Shown here piece by piece: positions 53,470 to 62,325 of a stretch of 64,000 bases of DNA. The position numbers and the translations under genes are program-made. The notes under the pieces were generated by a model. It ran no database searches. It was not told the origin of the DNA and saw only the letters and a program-made list of their open reading frames with translations. Location of the stretch: the NCBI RefSeq assembly GCF_900107965.1, contig NZ_FNVU01000005.1, positions 62,001-126,000 of the forward strand. Direction: 5' to 3'. Positions within the stretch are counted from its first letter, which is position 1. Every line of letters begins with the position of its first letter. This DNA is from Actinacidiphila yanglinensis. GTDB lineage: Bacteria; Actinomycetota; Actinomycetes; Streptomycetales; Streptomycetaceae.

Positions 53470-55337
53470 ACCCCCGGGGCTCGCTCGGACGGCCCCTCCG
53501 CGACCTCCGGCTCGCCCTCGTCCATCCCCGCCAGGACGAGGGCGAGCCGGGCATCGCCACCCGGCACCAGCCGCACCGGGACGCCCCAGTCCTGCTGGTG
53601 CACATGGCAGGCCGGATACGGGTTGTCCGCGTCGTCGTCGCAGGACGCCGCCATCGCCGAGACGTGCAGGACACCCTCGGGCACCGACGGGTCCAGCTCC
53701 AGGTCCCGGAAGAGGTCGGTGCCCTTGCCGGTGCCCGCCTTCAGCAGCTCCGGCGGGGTCGCCTCGACCAGCAGCCGGGTGGACGGCCCGTAGCGGTCGT
53801 CCAGCTTCTGCCCGGGCGGCGCGCTGAACACCACGTCCAGCCGCAGCGGCCCCGGCGCCACGTCGGTCGCCGCCCGCTGGGTGCGGTGCGCGGCGCCCTC
53901 CACGCGGGTGGCCTCCTCCGGCAGCCGCATCCGGGTCAGCCGGTGCCCGGCCGACTCCACGACCACCACGTCACCGTCGACCACCGCCGCGTCCGACGGC
54001 TCGCGCAGCTCGGTCGCGAGCGTGGTCACCTCGCCGCTCACCGGGTCGTAGCGGCGCAGCGCGTTGTTGTACGTGTCGCTCACGGCGACCGAGCCGTCCG
54101 GCAGCCCGGTCACGCCCAGCGGGTGCTGGAGCAGCGCCTGCCCGGCCGGGCCGTCGCGGTGCCCGAAGTCGAACAGGCCGGTGCCGACCGCCGTACGGAT
54201 CACGTACCCGTCGCCGTCGGCCGCCGGCTCCGCCCAGCGCAGCGCGGAGGTCTCGGAGTCGGCGATCCACAGCCGGTCGCCGGCCGCCGACAGCCCGGAC
54301 GGCTGCGCGAACCAGGCGTCGCCCGCGTGGCCGTCGACCAGGCCCTCGTTGGTGGTGCCCGCCGCGACCTCGATCCGCTCGGCCGCGGGGTCGTAGGTCC
54401 ACAGCTGGTGCACGCCGGCCATCGCGATCCACACCCGGTCCTGGTACCAGGCCACGTCCCACGGCGAGGACAGGTCGACCTCCCGGGCCGGCCCGGACGT
54501 GGGCGAGCCCTGCCACCACTGCCGGCCGGTGCCCGCGATCGTGGTGACCCGGCCGCTGTCGAGGTCGAGCCGGCGCAGCGCGTGGTTCACGGTGTCGGCC
54601 ACGACCACGGAACCGTCCGGGAGCAGCGCCAGGCCCTGCGGCTCGCTGAAGCGCGCCGTGCCCGGGTCGCCGTCGGTCAGGCCGCGCTCGCCGGTGCCGA
54701 TCCGCCGCACCACGGTCTCGCCGTCGGCGGCCAGCTCCACCAGCGCGTGCCGGGTCGAGTCCGACACCAGGTAGTGGCCGCTGCCGGGCAGCGCCAGCAT
54801 CTTGCCGGGGAAGCGCAGGTCCGTCGAGACCGGCTCCGGCGGGACGTACGGCCCGTCACCCCGGCGCAGCGTCCCCTTGGCCGCGTGCTCCAGCTCCAGC
54901 CGGTTCACCAGCTTCTCCAGCGCGTGCGCGTGGCCCTCGCCCGCGTGCTGCGCCACCACGTACCCCTCGGGGTCGATCACCACCAGGGTCGGCCAGGCCC
55001 GCACCGCGTACTGCCGCCACGTGGACAGCTCGGGGTCGTCCAGCACCGGGTGGTGGACGCCGTACCGCTCCACCGCGTCGACCACGGCCTGGTGCTCCGC
55101 CTCGTGCACGAACTTGGGCGAGTGCACGCCCACGATGACCACGGTGTCGCGGTGCTGCTCCTCCAGCGCCCGCAGCTCGTCCAGGACGTGCAGGCAGTTC
55201 ACGCAGCAGAACGTCCAGAAGTCGAGGATCACGATCGATCCGCGCAGGTCGGCGAGGGTGGGTCGGCGGTCACCTGTGTTCAGCCAGCCGCCCTTGCCGA
55301 TCAGCTCGGGCGCCCTGACACGTGCACGTGCAGTCAT
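53463..55337 (-). CDS. Thioredoxin-like protein fused to NHL repeats
   Basis: The 624-residue product has an N-terminal thioredoxin fold with a CxxC-type motif in FWTFCCVNCLHVLDEL, including an extra Cys before it (FCCVNC), then NHL/beta-propeller repeats such as DGSVVVADTVNHALRRLDLD and DGSVAVSDTYNNALRRYDP, and a C-terminal beta domain. The plan matches NHLRC2-like proteins of bacteria and animals, whose role may be thiol redox sensing. There is no signal peptide, so it is probably cytoplasmic. The start at 55337 is the ATG nearest the fold. Confidence 0.9.
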   Translation of the reverse strand: MTARARVRAPELIGKGGWLNTGDRRPTLADLRGSIVILDFWTFCCVNCLHVLDELRALEEQHRDTVVIVGVHSPKFVHEAEHQAVVDAVERYGVHHPVLDDPELSTWRQYAVRAWPTLVVIDPEGYVVAQHAGEGHAHALEKLVNRLELEHAAKGTLRRGDGPYVPPEPVSTDLRFPGKMLALPGSGHYLVSDSTRHALVELAADGETVVRRIGTGERGLTDGDPGTARFSEPQGLALLPDGSVVVADTVNHALRRLDLDSGRVTTIAGTGRQWWQGSPTSGPAREVDLSSPWDVAWYQDRVWIAMAGVHQLWTYDPAAERIEVAAGTTNEGLVDGHAGDAWFAQPSGLSAAGDRLWIADSETSALRWAEPAADGDGYVIRTAVGTGLFDFGHRDGPAGQALLQHPLGVTGLPDGSVAVSDTYNNALRRYDPVSGEVTTLATELREPSDAAVVDGDVVVVESAGHRLTRMRLPEEATRVEGAAHRTQRAATDVAPGPLRLDVVFSAPPGQKLDDRYGPSTRLLVEATPPELLKAGTGKGTDLFRDLELDPSVPEGVLHVSAMAASCDDDADNPYPACHVHQQDWGVPVRLVPGGDARLALVLAGMDEGEPEVAEGPSERAPGVQ

Positions 55338-55510
55338 ATCCCCATCAAACAGCATCATGCGAGAAGACACCCAGCGCGGCCGATCCCCCGCCCCGGCGGA
55401 ACCCGCCCGCCCCCTGCCGCACGGGCCCCGGACCCCGCACTCCTCGGCCTGGGACGCACAGGGCCACCTTCGCCCCGGCCCGCCGCCCCGGCCGGGAGGA
55501 CCATGGAGCC

Positions 55511-56413
55511 ATGGACCGCAACGAAGGGCTCAGCGAGTTCCTGCGGGCCCGGCGCGCGGCGATGGACCCGGAGCGCGCCGGTCTGCACGCCCTCGCGCCG
55601 CGCCGGGTCCCCGGGCTGCGCCGGGAGGAGCTGGCCGCGCTGGCCGGCGTCAGCGTGGACTACTACACGCGCCTGGAGCAGGGCCGGCCCATCACCCCTT
55701 CCGACTCCGTCCTGGACGCCCTGGCGAACGCGCTGGGACTCGACCCGGCGGAGCGCAGCTACCTGCACGCCGTGGCACGTCCCCCGGCCGCCGGGCGCCG
55801 CCGCCGCACCCCGCGTGCGGCGCAGAAGGTGCGCCCGGGAATCCACGCGCTGCTCGCCCGGCTGGAGGACACGCCGGCCGTGGTGCTCGGGCGCCGCAGC
55901 GACATCCTGGTGACCAACCGGATGGCCCGCGCCCTGCTGGCCGACTTCGACGCGATACCCGTCCGGGACCGCAACGCCACCCGCTGGATCGTCCTCGACG
56001 AGGCGGCGCGGTCGCTGTTCGGCGACGGCTGGGAGAACGTCGCCTCCGAGTTCGTGGGGACCCTGCGGATGGACGCCGCACGCCACCCCGACGACACCCG
56101 CACCGCCGAGCTGGTCGGCGAGCTGGCCATGAAGAGCGAACCCTTCCGCCGCTGGTGGGCCGGGCAGAAAGTGGTGCAGTTCAGCCACCACACCAAGCAC
56201 CTCCACCACCCCGTCGTCGGCCGCCTCACCCTGCGTACCGAGACGCTGGCCTTCCCCGGCGACCCGGACCAGACGCTGCTGGCCTTCCTCGCCGACCCCG
56301 GCTCGCCCTCCGACGAGGCGCTGACCCTGCTGTCCGCGTGGGCGGCGGGGCACGAGGGCCAGGGCGCGGGCGGGGACGGCGGGAACCCGGCGCGGACCGC
56401 GCCCCGCCCGTGA
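55511..56413 (+). CDS. XRE-type HTH regulator with MmyB-like ligand domain
   Basis: The 300-residue product starts with an HTH domain (LSEFLRARRAAMDPERAGLH, then RREELAALAGVSVDYYTRLE and SDSVLDALANALGLDPAERS) and an MmyB-like PAS-type domain (RNATRWIVLDEAARSLFGDG, then HPDDTRTAELVGELAMKSEP and HHTKHLHHPVVGRLTLRTET). Such regulators in Streptomyces often control an adjacent SDR gene; one follows here in the same direction after 171 bases. The ATG at 55511 is preceded by GGGAGGACC. Confidence 0.92.
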   Translation: MDRNEGLSEFLRARRAAMDPERAGLHALAPRRVPGLRREELAALAGVSVDYYTRLEQGRPITPSDSVLDALANALGLDPAERSYLHAVARPPAAGRRRRTPRAAQKVRPGIHALLARLEDTPAVVLGRRSDILVTNRMARALLADFDAIPVRDRNATRWIVLDEAARSLFGDGWENVASEFVGTLRMDAARHPDDTRTAELVGELAMKSEPFRRWWAGQKVVQFSHHTKHLHHPVVGRLTLRTETLAFPGDPDQTLLAFLADPGSPSDEALTLLSAWAAGHEGQGAGGDGGNPARTAPRP

Positions 56414-56584
56414 GCGCCGTGCCGTAGCGGGGGGTGGCCCTCCCGATCCCAGGAAGCGGCGGGCCTGTTCCCCCACCCGCACCGGCGGTGCCCGGCGGTT
56501 GGCTGGAAGAGCGGGCGCCACCCGGATCCCGCGGTTACCCCTCCTCCGTGCGCTTGCCGCACCCCTGCCCCAGGGAGCTTCGCC

Positions 56585-57412
56585 ATGCCCTCCACCTGGC
56601 TCGTCACCGGCGCGACCTCAGGCTTCGGCCGCCTCGTCGCCGAACGCGCGCTCGCCACCGGCGCCCACGTCATCGCGGTGGGCCGCCGCCGCGCCCTGCT
56701 CGACGCACTCGCCGCCACCGCCGCCCCCGGCCGCGTCACCGCGGTCCCGCTGGACGTGACCGCTCCCGACGCCGAGGAGGTGCTGGCCGCCGCCGTGCGG
56801 ACGGCCGGCGGACTCGACGTCCTGGTGAACAACGCGGGCCACGGCCTGTTCGGCTCGGTCGAGGAGACCGGCGCCGCCGAGGCCCGCGCGCTCCTGGACA
56901 CCCACGTGCTGGCCCACCTCGCCGTGCTGCGCGCGGCCCTCCCTGCGCTGCGCGCGTCCGGCGGCCGCATCGTGCAGATGTCCTCGCTCTTCGGGCAGTT
57001 CGCACCGCCGTCCGCGGGCCTGTACGCGGCCGCCAAGGGCGCGGTGGAACTGATCGGCGAGGCCCTCGCACACGAGCTGGCGCCCACGGGGGCGAAGGTC
57101 ACCGTCGTCGAACCGGGCGTCTTCGCCACCGAGTTCGCCACCAGCCTCCGCGTGGTCCCGCCGGGTGCGGCCTACGCGCCCACGGTCGGGGCGTTCCTGA
57201 ACGACTTCGCCGCGCGGCCGCCGGAGTCCTTCGGCTCACCCCGGGACGTCGCGGACGCGATCATGGCGGTCGTGGCGATGGCCGAACCCCCCTTGCGCCT
57301 GGCCGTCGGCCACGACGCCGTCGAGGGGATCCGGGCGTCGCTCCGCTCCCGGCTGGCCGAGCTGGACCGCTGGGAGTCCTTCTCGCGCGCCCCGCACCGC
57401 GCGGCGGTCTGA
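56585..57412 (+). CDS. Short-chain dehydrogenase/reductase
   Basis: The 275-residue product is a classical SDR: cofactor motif TGATSGFGRLVAERAL, NNAGHGLFGSV, catalytic Ser in IVQMSSLFGQ, Tyr and Lys in SAGLYAAAKGAVELIGE. The preceding MmyB-type regulator probably controls it. The C-terminal region after PGVFATEF is long and may set substrate choice. Start ATG has GGGAG nearby. It converges on the ArsR gene with a 74-base GC-rich gap. Confidence 0.92.
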   Translation: MPSTWLVTGATSGFGRLVAERALATGAHVIAVGRRRALLDALAATAAPGRVTAVPLDVTAPDAEEVLAAAVRTAGGLDVLVNNAGHGLFGSVEETGAAEARALLDTHVLAHLAVLRAALPALRASGGRIVQMSSLFGQFAPPSAGLYAAAKGAVELIGEALAHELAPTGAKVTVVEPGVFATEFATSLRVVPPGAAYAPTVGAFLNDFAARPPESFGSPRDVADAIMAVVAMAEPPLRLAVGHDAVEGIRASLRSRLAELDRWESFSRAPHRAAV

Positions 57413-57486
57413 GAGCCGACCGGTCCGGGCCCGGCGGTCGCCAGGCGGTCGGACGGGCCGGACCGCCGGTCAGGCGGATCGGATGG

Positions 57487-57885
57487 TCAGGCGGAGCCCG
57501 CCTCCGGGTCCGCGTCGCGCGCGGGCGGCACGGAACGGTGCACCGGCTCCGGCAGCGACTCGGGGGCCTGCGCGGCGACCAGATCGAGCAGCCCCGGGAA
57601 GCGGGCGTCGAGGTCATCCCGCCGCAGGCGGTTCAGCCGCCGGGTCCCCTCGTCCCGCTGCCGGATCAGGCCCGCCTCGCGGAGCACCCGGAAGTGGCCG
57701 CTCTGGGTGGACTTGCTCACCGGGAGGGCGAAGCTCACGCACGCGGGCTCGCCGTTCCGCCCGAGTTCGGCGAGGCGGGCGACGATCGCCAGCCGGACGG
57801 GATCGCCGAGCGCGGCGAGCACGGTGGTGAAGTCCAGCTCGTCGCGCCCGGGGTGGACGAGTGCGTTCGCTCTGCGGCTGGCCAT
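57487..57885 (-). CDS. ArsR-type winged-helix regulator
   Basis: The 132-residue product has an ArsR-like DNA-binding domain (FTTVLAALGDPVRLAIVARL, then SKSTQSGHFRVLREAGLIRQ and EGTRRLNRLRRDDLDARFPG). The metal-binding Cys pair of classical ArsR is absent; one Cys in ACVSFALP could sense redox or a small molecule. It is divergent from a DHA2 exporter gene, with two palindromic operators between, so it probably represses both. Confidence 0.88.
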   Translation of the reverse strand: MASRRANALVHPGRDELDFTTVLAALGDPVRLAIVARLAELGRNGEPACVSFALPVSKSTQSGHFRVLREAGLIRQRDEGTRRLNRLRRDDLDARFPGLLDLVAAQAPESLPEPVHRSVPPARDADPEAGSA

Positions 57886-57904
57886 GCCTCCACCCTAAAC
57901 CGAC

Positions 57905-57953
57905 ATGTTCGATATTCACGAACATCTGTTATGTTCGGGAAATCCGAACATAA
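57905..57953. promoter_or_regulatory. Two operators between ArsR and exporter genes
   Basis: Site 1, ATGTTCG-N7-CGAACAT (57905-57925), has perfect 7-bp arms. Site 2, TTATGTTCGG-N5-CCGAACATAA (57929-57953), has perfect 10-bp arms. Both share the ATGTTCG half-site; together they cover most of the 88-base divergent promoter and reach 21 bases before the exporter start. Confidence 0.88.
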
Positions 57954-57973
57954 CTCCCGGGAGATGACCGATC

Positions 57974-59476
57974 GTGTCCCTGAAACCACGTACCGCCCCG
58001 CCCTGGGCACTCCTGGTGGCCTGCTGCACCGCGCAGTTCATGGTCATCCTGGACGTGACGATCGTGAACGTCGCGCTGCCCCAGATGCGGGACGCCCTGG
58101 GGCTGAGCACCAACGGGCTGCAATGGGTGGTCAACGCCTACACGCTGACCTTCGCCGGATTCCTGATGCTGGGCGGCCGGGCCGCCGACCTGTGGGGGCG
58201 CCGGCGGACCTTCCTGGCCGGCCTGGCCCTGTTCACCGCCTGCAGCCTGATGGGCGGACTGGCGCAGAGCGGGGCCTGGCTCGTCACGGCCCGCGCGGCC
58301 CAAGGCGTCGGCGGCGCCGTCCTCGCGCCGGCCACCCTCTCCCTCCTGACGAGCCGCTACACCGACCCGCACGAACGGCGCAGGGCGCTCGGCGCCTGGT
58401 CCGTCACCTCCGCCAGCGGCGCCGCCGTCGGCGTCCTGGCGGGCGGCGTGCTCACCGACCTGCTGGACTGGCGCTGGGTGCTGTTCGTCAACGTCCCGAT
58501 CGGAGCCGCCGTGGCGGCCCTGATGCTGCTGACACCGGCCGACGCCCGACGGAAGGGGGCCGGGCCGCGACTCGACGTCGTGGGCGCCCTGACCGTCACC
58601 TCGGGCCTGGCCGTCCTCGTCTACGGGATCGTCGGCACCAACGGCCACCCCTGGGGCTCGGCACGGACGCTCGCCACCCTGGGCGCCGGGGTGGTCCTGC
58701 TCGCCGTGTTCGCGGTCACCGAGACCCGCTTCGCGACGAACCCGCTCGTCCCCTTCTCGGTCTTCCGGCGCCGCTCGCTCAGCGTCGCGAACGCGGTGAC
58801 GGTCACCATCGGCGCGGCCAACTTCGGCGCCTACTACTTCCTCTCGCTCTACCTCCAGCAGGTGGAGCGGAACTCGCCGCTGCGCGCCGGACTGGACTTC
58901 CTGCCGATCGGCCTCAGCGCCTTCGCCGGCGCGCTGCTGGGCACCCGCCTGGTGACCCGCATCGGGGTCCGCAACCAGCTCGTCCTCGGCCCCGGCGTGG
59001 CCGCCGCCGGTCTCCTCTGGATGGCCACGACGCTCGCGCCGGGACAGTCCTACCCGGCGCACCTGCTCGTCCCGCTGATCCTGTTCGGCGGCGGGATCGG
59101 CCTGTCGTTCACCCCGATGGCCATGGGCGCGACGCACGGCGTACCGCCGGACCAGGCCGGCCTGGCCTCCGGACTGGTCAACGCCACCCGGCAGGTCGGC
59201 GGGGCGGTGGGCCTGGCGGTCATGGCCACCGCCGCGACGAGCCTGACGACCCGGCACGTACGCGCCGACGGCCTGCCGCGCGCGCTCACCGACGGATACG
59301 CGCTGGCCTTCCTCATCGCCGGCCTCGGGCTGGCCGCGGGGATGCTCCTCGCCCTCGCGCTCCCCTCCGCGACGGGACGGCCGCAGGAGACCGGCGCGAC
59401 CGGGGGCAGCACCTCCCCGGCCTCCGCCTCCTCAGCGGCCGACGCGCCCGCACCGCTCGGCTCCTCCCGGGACTGA
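57974..59476 (+). CDS. DHA2-family MFS exporter (14 helices)
   Basis: The 500-residue product is a DHA2 drug:proton antiporter: helix 1 with VILDVTIVNVALPQMRDALG, motif A GGRAADLWGRRRTFLAG, and 14 helices in all. Relatives confer resistance to drugs or export metabolites. Start is GTG with GGGAG 13 bases upstream. It is probably kept off by the ArsR-type protein until its inducer appears. The C-terminal tail is Ala/Pro/Ser-rich and likely unstructured. Confidence 0.93.
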   Translation: MSLKPRTAPPWALLVACCTAQFMVILDVTIVNVALPQMRDALGLSTNGLQWVVNAYTLTFAGFLMLGGRAADLWGRRRTFLAGLALFTACSLMGGLAQSGAWLVTARAAQGVGGAVLAPATLSLLTSRYTDPHERRRALGAWSVTSASGAAVGVLAGGVLTDLLDWRWVLFVNVPIGAAVAALMLLTPADARRKGAGPRLDVVGALTVTSGLAVLVYGIVGTNGHPWGSARTLATLGAGVVLLAVFAVTETRFATNPLVPFSVFRRRSLSVANAVTVTIGAANFGAYYFLSLYLQQVERNSPLRAGLDFLPIGLSAFAGALLGTRLVTRIGVRNQLVLGPGVAAAGLLWMATTLAPGQSYPAHLLVPLILFGGGIGLSFTPMAMGATHGVPPDQAGLASGLVNATRQVGGAVGLAVMATAATSLTTRHVRADGLPRALTDGYALAFLIAGLGLAAGMLLALALPSATGRPQETGATGGSTSPASASSAADAPAPLGSSRD

Positions 59477-59570
59477 GCCGTTCGGGCCGTACGGCAGGAC
59501 ATCCGGCCGAATACGCCCCGCACCGCGTGGACATGCGGCTCCGCCGGCCGATGCGGGGTACACATCCCCC

Positions 59571-60065
59571 ATGAAATACGTGGTGCGAGAGAAGATGTTC
59601 GCGATCGGCGACGACTACTGGGTGGAGGACGAGCACGGGCGCCGTGCCTTCTACGTCGACGGCAAGGTGATGCGGATCCGGGACACCCTCGAGATCCAGG
59701 ACGCCGACGGCAACGAGGTCGCGGTCATCCACCAGAAGCTGCTCAGCCTGCGCGACGCGATGACGATCGAACGCGACGGCCGGACCCTGGTCACCGTCAA
59801 GAAGAAGCGGCTCGCCCTCCTGCGGGACGTCTTCCGCGCGGAACTCGCCTCCGGCGAGGAGCTGGAGATCCGCGGCGACCTCATCGACAAGGAGTACGAC
59901 ATCGAGTACGACGGGGAGCGGCTCGCCCGCATCTCCCGCCGCTGGTTCTCGCTGCGGGATTCCTATGCGATCGACGTGGAACGGGAGGACGCCGACGCGG
60001 GGATGCTCCTCGCGATCGCGGTCTGCGTCGACCACATCGTCGACAAGGAGCACGAATCGGATTGA
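59571..60065 (+). CDS. LURP-one-related/scramblase-fold protein
   Basis: The 164-residue product starts MKYVVREKMFAIGDDYWVED and continues VMRIRDTLEIQDADGNEVAV and YDIEYDGERLARISRRWFS, the repeated beta-hairpin pattern of the LURP-one/Tubby-C-like fold. Bacterial members have no assigned role; some may bind lipids. It carries no membrane helix. The stop codon lies inside repeat copy C, as for copy A at 4238. Confidence 0.85.
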   Translation: MKYVVREKMFAIGDDYWVEDEHGRRAFYVDGKVMRIRDTLEIQDADGNEVAVIHQKLLSLRDAMTIERDGRTLVTVKKKRLALLRDVFRAELASGEELEIRGDLIDKEYDIEYDGERLARISRRWFSLRDSYAIDVEREDADAGMLLAIAVCVDHIVDKEHESD

Positions 60066-60270
60066 GGGGACCCCCCGGGGTGGGTGGTGCCGCCGGTCGA
60101 GGGACCACCTTCCGGTGGGGGTTCGCCGCGCAGTTCTCCCCCAGCCTGGCGGCTGGGTGGTGCCCCCACGCGCCCCTGGATATGTGCGGCTCCTTCCGCG
60201 AAAAGAGCGTCACCACCAAGGGGCGCGGGGAACCGCGCGAGCGGCCACCGCGGACCGCGAGGTCCGCGCG
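60058..60270. repeat. Intergenic palindromic repeat, copy C, with nested insert
   Basis: The first 20 bases (60058-60077) are identical to 4231-4250 in copy A and include the stop codon of the LURP-one-like gene. The left arm GCCGCGCAGTTC is interrupted (about 60136-60167) by a module that is the reverse complement of the insert in copy B. The right arm GGGGCGCGGGGAACCGCGCG (60220-60239) and the word CGCGAAAAGAG match copies A and B. It fills the convergent gap before the nitrilase-family gene. Confidence 0.85.
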
Positions 60271-61077
60271 CTACCGGGCGGGGCCGGAGGGGCGGGGGAG
60301 CCCGAGAAGACGATCGCGCAGAACCGGGAACTCCGCTCGGGTCGAGGCGACGAGCGACGGCTGGAGGTCCACCGTCAGGACCTCCTCCCCCGTCCCGCCC
60401 TCGCAGAGAATCGTCCCCCACGGGTCCACCACCATGCTGTGCCCCGCCTGCTCCACCCCCGCGTGGGTCCCCGCGGTCCCGCAGGCGAGAACGTACGCCT
60501 GGGACTCCACCGCCCGTGCCTGCACGAGCACGCGCCAGTGCGCGAGCCGCCGCGCGGGCCAGCCCGCGGGAACCACGAGGATCTCCGCGCCGTCGTCGAC
60601 GAGCAGCCGGAACAACTCGGGGAAGCGAAGGTCGTAACACGTCGCGAGGCCGAGCACGGCCTCGGGATGCCGCACGCCGACGACCCGTTCACCGGGCGCC
60701 ATCAGCGCCGCCTCACCCTGGTCGAAGCCGAACCGGTGGATCTTGCGGTAGGCGCCGCGGAGTTCGCCGTCGGGCCCGAAGACGAGCGAGGTGTTGAACA
60801 GCGACCCCTCGGGGTCGCGCTCGACCACGGAACCCGCGTGCAGCCACACCCCGGCGTCGCGCGCGGCGGCCGCCATCGCCTCGGCGGTGGGCCCGCCCTC
60901 GACCGGCTCCGCCTCGGCCGCGAACCGCTCCGCGGCGAACGCGCCGACCGGCCACAATTCGGGCAGGACGACAAGATCCGCACCGGCCTGCGCCCGTACC
61001 GTCGCGGCCACCCGGACCCGCCGTTCGGCGGGCTCCTCGGCAGGGTCCACGTCGATCTGGAGAAGCGTTGCGCGCAT
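60271..61077 (-). CDS. Carbon-nitrogen hydrolase (nitrilase superfamily amidase)
   Basis: The 268-residue product has the nitrilase triad: E40 in VVLPELW, K112 in AYRKIHRF, C147 in LATCYDLRF. Relatives such as omega-amidases hydrolyse simple amides; the substrate is unknown. Start ATG at 61077 fits the family; the longer open frame upstream is not needed. It is divergent from the isomerase-family gene with a 135-base promoter region. No operator could be recognised. Confidence 0.92.
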   Translation of the reverse strand: MRATLLQIDVDPAEEPAERRVRVAATVRAQAGADLVVLPELWPVGAFAAERFAAEAEPVEGGPTAEAMAAAARDAGVWLHAGSVVERDPEGSLFNTSLVFGPDGELRGAYRKIHRFGFDQGEAALMAPGERVVGVRHPEAVLGLATCYDLRFPELFRLLVDDGAEILVVPAGWPARRLAHWRVLVQARAVESQAYVLACGTAGTHAGVEQAGHSMVVDPWGTILCEGGTGEEVLTVDLQPSLVASTRAEFPVLRDRLLGLPRPSGPAR

Positions 61078-61212
61078 TCGGACACCGCCCCTACGTCGGG
61101 TCGTCAAAGTCGGGCCTACCATCGTCACTCGAAAGCACTGCGTGGGCGACCGCGCGAAGACTAACTTAGGCGCCAAACCACCACGACCGCGCACCGACCG
61201 TCGAGGGGTCCC

Positions 61213-62040
61213 GTGACCGTCCACAGCAAGATCCAGCCGTACATCGACGCCTGGACCCACTCCATAGAGTCCATCAACGAACTGGTCTCACCACTCACCG
61301 AGGGTGAGTGGAACCGCCCCACCGAGTGCCCGTACTGGTCCGTCCGCGACGTGGTCTCCCACGTCATAGGCTTCGAATGCGAACTCCTCGGCGACCCGCG
61401 GCCGATCCACAGCCTGCCCAGCGACCTGCGGCACATCACCAGCGAGACCGCCCGCTACACCGAGGTACCGGTCGACATCCGCCGCCACCACACCGCGCCG
61501 GAGATGACGTCCGAGCTGGAGTACACCATCATCCGCCGCTCGCGGCAGCTGCGGAACGAGTCGCGGGAGCCCGACTACGACGTGCGCGCGATCGGCGGCG
61601 GCGAGACCACCCTCGAAGAGCAGTTGTGGTCACGGGTGTTCGACGTGTGGGCGCACGAACAGGACCTGCGCCGGGCCCTGGACAAGCCCGGCAACCTCGC
61701 CTCCGCCGCGGCCGTGCTGGCCCGCGAGTACATCCTGCGGGCGCTGCCGAAGGTGGTCGCCCACGACGCGGGCGCCAAGCCCGGCTCCGCGGTCGTCTTC
61801 GACGTGCACGGCCCCCTGGAGTTCATGCGCACCGTCCGGGTCAACACCGAAGGCCGCGGCACCATCGACTCCGCCGTCTCGCTCGGCCCGGCCGTCACCT
61901 TCGTGGTCGACTGGGAGACCTTCCTGCGCCTGCTCACCGGCCGGGTGAAGGCGACGGCGGTGCCCGAGGACCGGCTGAAGATCGAGGGCGACCGCGATCT
62001 GGCCGACACGATCCTGGGGCAGATCGCGGTCACGCCGTAG
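61213..62040 (+). CDS. Maleylpyruvate isomerase-family, mycothiol-dependent-type protein (DinB fold)
   Basis: The 275-residue product has the family N-terminal four-helix domain: ECPYWSVRDVVSHVIGFECE and LWSRVFDVWAHEQDLRRAL, where His residues bind the metal in DinB/maleylpyruvate isomerases that use mycothiol. A C-terminal beta domain (residues 185-275) follows. Substrate unknown. Start is GTG at 61213. It is monocistronic; 285 bases separate it from the conservon gene. Confidence 0.88.
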   Translation: MTVHSKIQPYIDAWTHSIESINELVSPLTEGEWNRPTECPYWSVRDVVSHVIGFECELLGDPRPIHSLPSDLRHITSETARYTEVPVDIRRHHTAPEMTSELEYTIIRRSRQLRNESREPDYDVRAIGGGETTLEEQLWSRVFDVWAHEQDLRRALDKPGNLASAAAVLAREYILRALPKVVAHDAGAKPGSAVVFDVHGPLEFMRTVRVNTEGRGTIDSAVSLGPAVTFVVDWETFLRLLTGRVKATAVPEDRLKIEGDRDLADTILGQIAVTP

Positions 62041-62325
62041 CACCTTCCGGGACGGAGACGGGTGGCGGTCCGGGGACGGGAACGGGCCGCGATCCGGGGC
62101 GAGTTGCGCCAGATCACGCGGATCGGGGCGAATCGGTGACCGAAAGGGCCTCCTTGCACGGGCGGTGATGATCCAGTAACGGTCCGGCGACCAATCCCTG
62201 GCGTTTCGGGCGTTGAAGGGGAGTTTGGCGAGTAGGGTGAGGCGCACTCATCCTGTTGCCCGCCCGTACGTCGGCGTGACCCGGCACGGCGGTCGGCTTC
62301 CGGCTTGGCCATGGGGTATCGATTG

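Noticed and set aside
55317..55334. CACGTGCACGTGCA near the thioredoxin-NHL start as another whiJ-type operator
   Set aside because: It lies within the coding start (Ala-Arg codon repeat) and has no whiJ-type gene next to it.
57413..57486. Terminator between the SDR and ArsR genes
   Set aside because: The gap has several GACCGG/GGTC words but no clean pair of arms; too many mismatches to call.
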